Of a stretch of 10,398 bases of DNA, positions 4,619 to 10,398 are shown piece by piece; positions within the stretch are counted from its first letter, which is position 1, and every line of letters begins with the position of its first letter. The position numbers were made by a program, and so were the translations under genes. The notes beneath the pieces were generated by a model, which did no database searches, was not told where the DNA came from, and saw only the letters and a program-made list of their open reading frames with translations. The stretch lies in contig JAOQAA010000186.1 of the NCBI GenBank assembly GCA_025963815.1, positions 1 to 10,398 of the forward strand, written 5' to 3'. The DNA is from Capsulimonas sp. (GTDB lineage Bacteria > Armatimonadota > Armatimonadia > Armatimonadales > Capsulimonadaceae).

Positions 4619-6912
4619 AACGTACGCCCCTCGCCCTGATCTTCGCCCTGCTGTCGGCCTTCGCCGTAACGCTCGCGCCCGGCGCGCGCGCCGGCACGCC
4701 GACGCCGATCCACTTCACCGCCACGGTCAGCCCTTCGCCGGTCCATGCCGGCGAAGTGGCGACGGTGACAGTCAAGGCGGCCGTGGATCCGGGCTGGCAC
4801 GTGTACTCCGTGACTCCGGCCGTCAATGGGCCGGCCGTCACGAACATTCTCTCGCTGACGGGATCGGTAAGCGCCGGCCCGACCACCGAGGACACCGTGA
4901 TCCGTAAGTTCGATGCGAACTTCGGGCGCGAGGTCGGCTACCATGCGAACGCCGCGACCTTCCAGCGCCAATTTCGCGTCGGAAGCGATCCGATTGCGTC
5001 TCCCTCGGTGACCCTGCACTACCAAACGTGCAACGACAAAGTCTGCCTCCCACCCACCGACGTCACCCTGCCCGTCACACTGACGGTGGCCGCCGGAACC
5101 GTCCGTCCAGAGTTCGCGACAGCGAAGGTCATCGCCGCCCCGCCCGCCATCGCCGCTGCGGCGACGGCGGCGAAAGCGCCCAGCACCGGGCTGGGACTGT
5201 TTCTATTGGCCGCGCTCGGCGCGGGCCTGCTCGCCCTGATCACTCCCTGCGTCTTCCCACTGATCCCCATCACGCTGACAAACTTCGTCAAGCAGGCCGA
5301 TGGCGACAAGGGAAAGCTGGTTCGACTGTCGTCGGGCTATGCGCTGGGGATCGTCGCGCTGTATGTCGCGCTCGGGGCAATCGTGACGGCGACAGTCGGC
5401 GCCACGGGTATCAACAAGATCGCCGCGAACCCCTGGGTCAACCTCGGGATCTTCGTCGTCTTCGTGGTATTCGCCCTGTCGTTCTTTGAGACGATCCAGC
5501 TAACGCTTCCCGCGAACCTCGGCGCGATGCAAAATACGGCGCGCAAACACGGCGGAGTCACGGGCCTTGCGCTGCTCGGGATCACATTTGTTCTGGCGTC
5601 GTTCACCTGCACGGCGCCATTTCTAGGTACGCTGCTGGTGGCGGCGGCGGGCGGCGAGCGCTTCCGTCCGCTGCTCGGGATGCTGGTCTTCGCCTTTGCC
5701 TTTGTGTCGCCCTTCTTGATCTTTGCCGCCTTCCCGCAGTGGATCGGCAAGATCCCCAAGAGCGGCGTGTGGCTGGCGCGCGTCAAAGCGACGCTTGGTT
5801 TCGTCGAGCTCGCCGCCGCCCTGAAGTTTCTTTCCAACGCCGATCAAGTATGGCAGTGGAAGCTGCTGACCGAACCGGTCCTGCTGGCCGCGTGGTCGCT
5901 GATCTTCTTCTGCGCCGCTTTGTATCTCTGGGGAACCCTGCGCTTCGGCATCGTCGCCGAGACCGAGCCGCACGGCGCCAAAGTCCCGCTGGCGCGCGGC
6001 GCGTTCGCTCTGCTCTTCCTGGTACTGGCAGGCTACTGCTTCAAAGGTCTCGCAGGCCGTCCCGTCGCGCTCTTCAGCGCCTTCCTGCCACCGTCGGGCT
6101 ATGGTGTGAAGGGCGGAGGCGCCTCCGAGGATGGTCTGACCTGGCTGACGAATTACGATGGCGCGCTCGCCCAGGCTAAAGCCGAGGGCAAGCCGCTCTT
6201 CATCGACTTCACGGGCGTCACCTGCACGAACTGCCGCCAGAATGAGAAGAACGTATTCCCGCTCGCTGACGTCCGTGAGGAGCTCGGCAAGTACGTCCGC
6301 GTCCAACTCTACACGGATCGCCCCGGCGACGCCGCCAACCAAAAGCTTCAGCTGACGAAGTTCGGCGATGTCGCGCTGCCCCTCTACGGCGTTGTCGACC
6401 CGCAGACAGGGAACGTGATCGACAAGACCGCCGGCACGATCATCGACACGGGCGCATTCACCCAGTTCCTCTCAAGGTCGCGCATGGCGATCGCCGCGCC
6501 CTCCGCGACAGCTCCCACCGTCGCCGCCGCTCCGGCGTGGGCGCCGTACACTCCCGAGTCGGCGGCGGCCGCTACGCAGGCGGGCAAGCCGACCATCGTG
6601 GACTTCACAGCCGCATGGTGTGTCAACTGCAAGGAGATCGAACACGACGTTTTCGAGCACCCCGACGTCGCGCCCGCCCTGGGACGAAACTTCACCACTC
6701 TGCGCGCCGATCTGACGAAGTGGAACGATCCCGCCAATGTCGCGCTGCAAAAGCAGTACGGCTTTGCAAGCCTGCCCACCATCGTCTTTCTGGACCCCAG
6801 CGGCAAAGAGATCAAGAGCCTGCGCATCACTGGGCGCCTGAGCGTGGCCGAGTTTCAAAAGCGCATGCAGACGGCCGCCCCAGCGGCCGCCGTCTCGGTC
6901 GCACGGGGATAA
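4615..6912 (+). CDS. dsbD: Thiol:disulfide interchange protein DsbD with two C-terminal thioredoxin domains
   Basis: The 765-residue inner-membrane protein moves electrons from cytoplasmic thioredoxin to periplasmic disulfides. In order: a signal peptide (1-26); an alpha domain (about 30-160) with QTCNDKVCLPP, Cys139 and Cys144; an Ala-rich linker; a CcdA-like membrane core (about 192-480, around eight helices) with Cys212 in ITPCVFPLIPIT and Cys332 in SFTCTAPFLG, spaced as in known DsbD; a first thioredoxin domain (about 508-620) with Cys537 and Cys540 in VTCTNC and a cis-Pro in ALP; a Pro/Ala linker (625-642); and a second thioredoxin domain (about 643-755) with Cys669 and Cys672 in WCVNC and SLPT. 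Normal DsbD has only one such gamma domain and is near 570 residues, so about 130 residues here are extra. All eight expected redox cysteines are present. It is coupled to the upstream alpha-domain gene. Likely clients include the TlpA-like protein at 1662. Confidence 0.95.
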   Translation: MKRTPLALIFALLSAFAVTLAPGARAGTPTPIHFTATVSPSPVHAGEVATVTVKAAVDPGWHVYSVTPAVNGPAVTNILSLTGSVSAGPTTEDTVIRKFDANFGREVGYHANAATFQRQFRVGSDPIASPSVTLHYQTCNDKVCLPPTDVTLPVTLTVAAGTVRPEFATAKVIAAPPAIAAAATAAKAPSTGLGLFLLAALGAGLLALITPCVFPLIPITLTNFVKQADGDKGKLVRLSSGYALGIVALYVALGAIVTATVGATGINKIAANPWVNLGIFVVFVVFALSFFETIQLTLPANLGAMQNTARKHGGVTGLALLGITFVLASFTCTAPFLGTLLVAAAGGERFRPLLGMLVFAFAFVSPFLIFAAFPQWIGKIPKSGVWLARVKATLGFVELAAALKFLSNADQVWQWKLLTEPVLLAAWSLIFFCAALYLWGTLRFGIVAETEPHGAKVPLARGAFALLFLVLAGYCFKGLAGRPVALFSAFLPPSGYGVKGGGASEDGLTWLTNYDGALAQAKAEGKPLFIDFTGVTCTNCRQNEKNVFPLADVREELGKYVRVQLYTDRPGDAANQKLQLTKFGDVALPLYGVVDPQTGNVIDKTAGTIIDTGAFTQFLSRSRMAIAAPSATAPTVAAAPAWAPYTPESAAAATQAGKPTIVDFTAAWCVNCKEIEHDVFEHPDVAPALGRNFTTLRADLTKWNDPANVALQKQYGFASLPTIVFLDPSGKEIKSLRITGRLSVAEFQKRMQTAAPAAAVSVARG

Positions 6913-7009
6913 CGACACTTCATTTTCGTGCTTGATATGGGTCAACGCCGCCCCAGCAACGAAGCCGCATCAACGATTTCGCATCCCAACATCCAAGAAA
7001 GCACACGCA

Positions 7010-8950
7010 ATGAAGTCTACTTCCCACGTCTCTCTGGTGACGATTCTCGCGCTCGCGGCGAGCGCCGGCGTCTGTCAGGCGACATTCGCGGCCGATAAGA
7101 ATGCGCCCAGACCCGATACGCCGCTGAGCGCGCTGATCGTCGGCGGCGGGCCGGATATCAAGCACAATCAGGTCGCCATCGAAAGCAATGTCGTATACGT
7201 GCGGAGCTTGCTGCCTCCCAGCGCCGACACGCGGATTCTATTCGCCGACGGAAATCCGAAATCGGAGACCGTGCTGTACGAGAATAGGCGGCATAACGAG
7301 GTCACGCGCGCGCCGAAGCTGCCCGCACTGGACGCGCCAACCGTTCCTGCAAGCGTCGAGAGCGCCATGGACCTCACCGCGAAGACGGCGGCGGATAAGC
7401 CCTCCCTGCTTTACTTCACGGGACACGGCAGCCCGAACGACAGCGGCGATGTCGACAACAACAAATTCGACATGTGGGATAAGAACGAGTTCACGGTCAA
7501 AAATCTCGCCTCGTCGATCGGCAAGCTGCCCGCGAAAACGCCCGTCACGGTCGTGATGGCGCAGTGCTTCTCCGGAAGCTTCGGCAACCTGATCTTCCAG
7601 AACGGCGACCCTGTCGCGCCGCTGACGGACCGGAACATCTGCGGCTTCTTCGCCAGCATCGCCCAGCGCCCCGCCGCCGGATGTACGACGGAAATCAACC
7701 AGAAAAATTATCGCGACTTCACCAGCTACTTCTTTGCCGCCCTGAGCGGCGAGGATCGATTGGGAAAGCTCACGACCGGCGCCGATTACAACAATGACGG
7801 CAAGGTCGGCATGGATGAAGCGTTCGCCTATACGATCATCAACGACGATTCCATCGACACTCCCGTCTGCACCTCCGATGTCTTCCTGCGGCGATACGCC
7901 AAGATCTCGGACGACGCGATCTTCAAGACGCCCTATTCGCAGGTGATCGCCTGGGCGACGCCCGGGCAGCACGCGGCGATCGAGGCGCTTTCCGATCAGC
8001 TCAAACTCACAGGTGATGGGCGTGTCGGCGACGCTTACAAGACCTTCGCGACCACGATGCTCGCCAGCTTCGAAACCAAGGACGTTCGGGTCATCCGGTT
8101 CGTCCGCCTCGCGAAGACAATCGTCCTTTCCCACGAGATGGTGACGAACGGCGACGAGAGCCTCAAGGCGCGGTACGACGCGCTCAAGGGCGCCGAAGCG
8201 GGCAATCCGCTGACCGGCCCCGCCGCCCCCAGCCCTCTCCCCGCCGTGATCGCCACGCCGAAAACACCCGATGCTCCCACCCCGGCGTTCCTGGCGCATC
8301 AGACCTTCACATTGGGAAAAATGCTCCCGCCCCCAGTGGTGACGATCGATGTGACCGATGCGCCCGAGACAAAAGCGTGGGCCGAAAATGCACAAAAGAT
8401 CGTGACGGAGTGGTTCCCGCTCATCACGCCGTTTCTCGCCACGGATCATTGGAAGGCGCCCAAAACCCTCAAGCTGATCCTGAAGCATGAGAACGACGCG
8501 CCCGCCTACACGGACGGCGACGGCATCACGATCAGCGCCCAGTGGATTACCGACCATCCGGACGACTTCGGCATGGTCATCCACGAACTGACCCACGTGA
8601 TCCAGGGCTACCCCGACAAGGGCGACAAGCCGGGCTGGCTCGTCGAAGGCATCGCCGACTATATCCGCTTCTGGCGCTACGAGTCCGATGTTCCGCGTCC
8701 ACGCATCGATCCGACCAAAGCCAAGTACACCGACGCCTATCGCACCACGGCCGCGTTCATCGCCTGGGCGCAGGGCAAGTACGACCGCAGCCTGATCTTG
8801 AGATTGGACGGCGCCCTTAAGACCGGCGACTACCACGACGCCATGTTCGAACAAATCACGGGCAAGAACCTGGACGCCCTCTGGAGCGAGTTCATCAAGA
8901 CTGTCCCACCGCCCCCGCACCGGCCGTCGGTCACGATGACGATTTCGTAA
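7010..8950 (+). CDS. Secreted two-peptidase fusion: caspase-like (clan CD) domain + EF-hand + BSP-type HExxH metallopeptidase
   Basis: This is a 646-residue exported protein. The ATG at 7010 is chosen over an upstream in-frame TTG because it gives a proper signal peptide (about 1-28, ending ATFA) with AAGAAAG eight bases ahead. Residues about 38-300 show the caspase/legumain-like pattern: a first strand SALIVGGG (40-47), LLYFTGHGS with His139, and VTVVMAQCFSGSF with Cys186, the expected catalytic dyad. A canonical EF-hand loop follows, with Asp259, Asn261, Asp263, Gly264 and Glu270, suggesting calcium binding. After a Pro-rich linker (398-426), residues about 440-632 match the plant and bacterial peptidase/basic secretory protein family (PF04450): VIHELTHVIQGY with His525, Glu526 and His529, then PGWLVEGIADYIRF, which supplies the third-ligand region. 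The protein ends after a Pro-rich tail. It may act on extracellular protein. It follows dsbD by 97 bases and its mature part has several cysteines, so it could be a thiol-redox client. Both active sites look intact; no substrate can be named. Confidence 0.85.
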   Translation: MKSTSHVSLVTILALAASAGVCQATFAADKNAPRPDTPLSALIVGGGPDIKHNQVAIESNVVYVRSLLPPSADTRILFADGNPKSETVLYENRRHNEVTRAPKLPALDAPTVPASVESAMDLTAKTAADKPSLLYFTGHGSPNDSGDVDNNKFDMWDKNEFTVKNLASSIGKLPAKTPVTVVMAQCFSGSFGNLIFQNGDPVAPLTDRNICGFFASIAQRPAAGCTTEINQKNYRDFTSYFFAALSGEDRLGKLTTGADYNNDGKVGMDEAFAYTIINDDSIDTPVCTSDVFLRRYAKISDDAIFKTPYSQVIAWATPGQHAAIEALSDQLKLTGDGRVGDAYKTFATTMLASFETKDVRVIRFVRLAKTIVLSHEMVTNGDESLKARYDALKGAEAGNPLTGPAAPSPLPAVIATPKTPDAPTPAFLAHQTFTLGKMLPPPVVTIDVTDAPETKAWAENAQKIVTEWFPLITPFLATDHWKAPKTLKLILKHENDAPAYTDGDGITISAQWITDHPDDFGMVIHELTHVIQGYPDKGDKPGWLVEGIADYIRFWRYESDVPRPRIDPTKAKYTDAYRTTAAFIAWAQGKYDRSLILRLDGALKTGDYHDAMFEQITGKNLDALWSEFIKTVPPPPHRPSVTMTIS

Positions 8951-8956
8951 GAGGGG

Positions 8957-8962
8957 TATAAT
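8957..8962 (+). promoter_or_regulatory. Candidate -10 box (TATAAT) for the FAD oxidoreductase gene
   Basis: A perfect TATAAT starts six bases after the stop of the peptidase gene. The expected -35 area (about 8934-8939) lies in the end of that gene and has no good match to TTGACA, so the box stands alone. Transcription from it would begin near 8970 and include the hairpin at 8982-9016 in a leader of about 65 bases. Confidence 0.3.
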
Positions 8963-8981
8963 CTCCTAACAACAACTGCGC

Positions 8982-9016
8982 AAAGAAGCCTGGCGAATTT
9001 ATTCACCAGGCTCTTT
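8982..9016 (+). terminator. Long hairpin between the peptidase and oxidoreductase genes
   Basis: AGCCTGG (8987-8993) pairs with CCAGGCT (9006-9012). The stem continues inward past one C/A mismatch with GAA/TTC around a TTTA loop, and outward past a bulged A with AAAG/CTTT. The result is about 14 pairs followed by TTTGGG, a short T run. It can serve as terminator for the upstream gene, or, if the TATAAT at 8957 is a promoter, as a leader hairpin 20 bases before the start codon of the next gene. The ribosome site AGAGGAA (9024-9030) lies outside the stem. Confidence 0.55.
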
Positions 9017-9035
9017 GGGCATTAGAGGAACAAAT

Positions 9036-10394
9036 ATGCCCACCGACACCCACCTCCCCACCATCGCCTCTCCCGAAGTCCTCGTCTGCGGCGGCGGTAC
9101 CGCCGGCGTGGTGGCGGCGATTGCGGCGGCGCGGGCGGGGGCGTCGGTGCTGATCGTGGAGCAGCTCGGGCAGCTGGGAGGAACGCAGTCGGCGGGATGG
9201 GTGACGCCGATGATGCCCAACAAGATGCTCGAAGAGTCGCTGACCCATGGGATCAACGACGAAATCATCCACCGGGCCGCCAAAATCGATCCTCCCCCTA
9301 CCGAGCGCACCGGCGATCTGCTCTGGTTTAACCCCATCACGCTTGCCCTGGTTCTGGACGACATGATGGCGGAGGCGGGTGTCCGCGTGCTGTTTCACAC
9401 CTTCATCAGCGACGCGATTGTGGAAGACGGCGTGCTGCGCGGAGTGATCGTCGAAAATAAAGACGGGCGCGGCGTCATTACAGCCCGGGTGACGATTGAC
9501 AGCACCGGCGACGCCGATGTGGCGCTGCGCGCGGGAGCGCCGACGGTGTCGGGCGATCCCGAGGACGGCCATAACCAGCCCATGTCCCTGCGCTTCGCCA
9601 TGGCGGGGGTGGATCAAAAGGGCGCGGCGGCGTTTTTGGTCGACGAAATTGGCATGAACTGTTACTCGCGCGACCCGCTCTTCGAGATCGGCGCGGGTGA
9701 AGCAAAGAATACGCCGCTTGAGCCACTGATCGGCAAAGCGATTGAGGCCGGCGTGCTGGCCGAAGACGACCTTGGCTATCTCCAATTTTTCTCCATACTC
9801 GGACGACCCGGCGAGCTGGCGTTTAACTGTCCGCGCATCACTGGCCTTTCGGCGACCTCGGCGTGGGATCTTTCGCAAGCGCAGATCGTCGGACGCCAGA
9901 AGATCCGGCGCATCGCCCGGTTCTTCAAAGAGTATATCGGCGGCTTCGAGGGGGCCTATATCGGGACGATTGCGCCGATGGTCGGCGTGCGCGAATCGCG
10001 GCGCATCGTCGGCGATTACACGCTGACCGAGGACGATTTCCTCTCCGAGGCGCGCTTCCCCGACGCCATCGCCCGCAACTCCTACCCGATCGATATTCAC
10101 ACCGCCAAGTCCCAAAAGGGCCTGGTCATGAAGTATCTGCCCCCCGGGCATTACCACGAAATCCCCTATCGCTGCTTGCTGCCGCAGGGTGTGGAGAATT
10201 TACTAGTCGCTGGGCGCTGCCTGTCCGCCACCTTCGCCGCGCAGGCCGCCGTGCGCATCCAGCAGAACTGCCGCGCCTTCGGCGAAGCCGCCGGGCTCGC
10301 AGCGGCCATGAGCGTCGCACAGAACATTACTCCCAGAAACATCGACACGAACGAACTGCGGCGGCGTCTCAACGCGCAAGGCGCGCAGATTTAA
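9036..10394 (+). CDS. FAD-dependent oxidoreductase (FAD_oxidored family)
   Basis: The 452-residue protein has no signal peptide and is expected in the cytoplasm. The N-terminus has a Rossmann dinucleotide fold: EVLVCGGGTAGVVAAIAAARAG (14-35) with the GxGxxG glycines (19, 21, 24), and Glu42 at the end of the second strand, which binds the FAD ribose. LGGTQSAGWVTP (47-58) follows, a typical second FAD contact. IDSTGDADVALRAGAP (154-169) and GVRESRRIVGDY (317-328) are typical of the PF12831-type family, and the C-terminus has the third FAD motif, ENLLVAGRCLSATFAAQAAVR (387-407). The ATG at 9036 is preferred over an in-frame start at 9015 because AGAGGAA lies six bases upstream. Many relatives are large-genome environmental bacterial enzymes of unknown substrate, often near sugar-use genes, but no such neighbour is visible here. 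The gene ends four bases before the window edge, so any downstream operon partners are out of view. Confidence 0.9.
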   Translation: MPTDTHLPTIASPEVLVCGGGTAGVVAAIAAARAGASVLIVEQLGQLGGTQSAGWVTPMMPNKMLEESLTHGINDEIIHRAAKIDPPPTERTGDLLWFNPITLALVLDDMMAEAGVRVLFHTFISDAIVEDGVLRGVIVENKDGRGVITARVTIDSTGDADVALRAGAPTVSGDPEDGHNQPMSLRFAMAGVDQKGAAAFLVDEIGMNCYSRDPLFEIGAGEAKNTPLEPLIGKAIEAGVLAEDDLGYLQFFSILGRPGELAFNCPRITGLSATSAWDLSQAQIVGRQKIRRIARFFKEYIGGFEGAYIGTIAPMVGVRESRRIVGDYTLTEDDFLSEARFPDAIARNSYPIDIHTAKSQKGLVMKYLPPGHYHEIPYRCLLPQGVENLLVAGRCLSATFAAQAAVRIQQNCRAFGEAAGLAAAMSVAQNITPRNIDTNELRRRLNAQGAQI

Positions 10395-10398
10395 GCCT

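Noticed and set aside
6932..7009. Upstream TTG start giving 26 more residues to the peptidase fusion
   Set aside because: The added residues are not hydrophobic and would bury the signal peptide; the ATG at 7010 fits far better.
7238..8920. 560-codon open frame on the minus strand opposite the peptidase fusion
   Set aside because: It is a shadow frame from GC-rich codon bias; the plus-strand frame has a signal peptide, two catalytic motifs and an EF-hand, and the minus-strand protein is Arg/Gly-rich without motifs.
9003..10157. 384-codon minus-strand frame opposite the FAD oxidoreductase
   Set aside because: It is a shadow of a gene with clear FAD motifs; its translation is rich in Arg, His and Asp with no domain.

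Overview
This is a high-GC bacterial chromosomal segment. It carries eight complete plus-strand genes and the first 54 codons of one minus-strand gene at the left edge. The best clue to the organism is the first complete gene, a single type IV-like prepilin with the N-terminal signature [20 protein letters not shown] followed by [12 protein letters not shown] and a C-terminal DGHV motif. Large families of such DUF1559/H-X9-DG-type pseudopilins are typical of Armatimonadota and the Planctomycetes/Verrucomicrobia/Lentisphaerae group, and the [12 protein letters not shown] spelling points most to Armatimonadota (Capsulimonas/Chthonomonas/Fimbriimonas-like). That placement is inference from sequence recall, not a search.

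Layout. 1-163 (minus): the start of an exported protein. 164-769: a roughly 600-base divergent intergenic region that is much more AT-rich than its surroundings, ending in a structured leader in front of the pilin. It holds an 11-base tandem repeat next to a perfect TATAAT, and two inverted-repeat hairpins. 770-1558: the prepilin, followed by a palindrome and a 9-bp hairpin. 1662-2861: an exported thioredoxin (TlpA/ResA type) fused behind a LolA/DUF2092-like domain. 2973-3218 and 3215-3955: a small DUF2283-like protein translationally coupled (ATGA overlap) to a YgeA-type amino acid racemase. 4133-4618 and 4615-6912: a free-standing DsbD N-terminal (alpha) domain coupled by another ATGA overlap to a full DsbD with two C-terminal thioredoxin domains. 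7010-8950: a secreted protein that joins a caspase-like His/Cys peptidase domain, an EF-hand loop and a C-terminal HExxH metallopeptidase domain of the plant/bacterial basic secretory protein type. 9036-10394: an FAD-dependent oxidoreductase behind a long hairpin.

How they may work together. Three genes (1662, 4133, 4615) make a plausible envelope thiol-redox set. The DsbD membrane core would carry electrons from cytoplasmic thioredoxin outward, two tandem gamma domains and an additional alpha domain would distribute them, and the TlpA-like protein is a candidate acceptor. The racemase pair and the FAD oxidoreductase look like separate metabolic units. The most unusual items are the two-peptidase fusion at 7010-8950, the alpha + alpha-beta-gamma-gamma DsbD arrangement, and the structured leader upstream of the pilin. 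No tRNA, rRNA, CRISPR array, insertion sequence or phage gene was seen.
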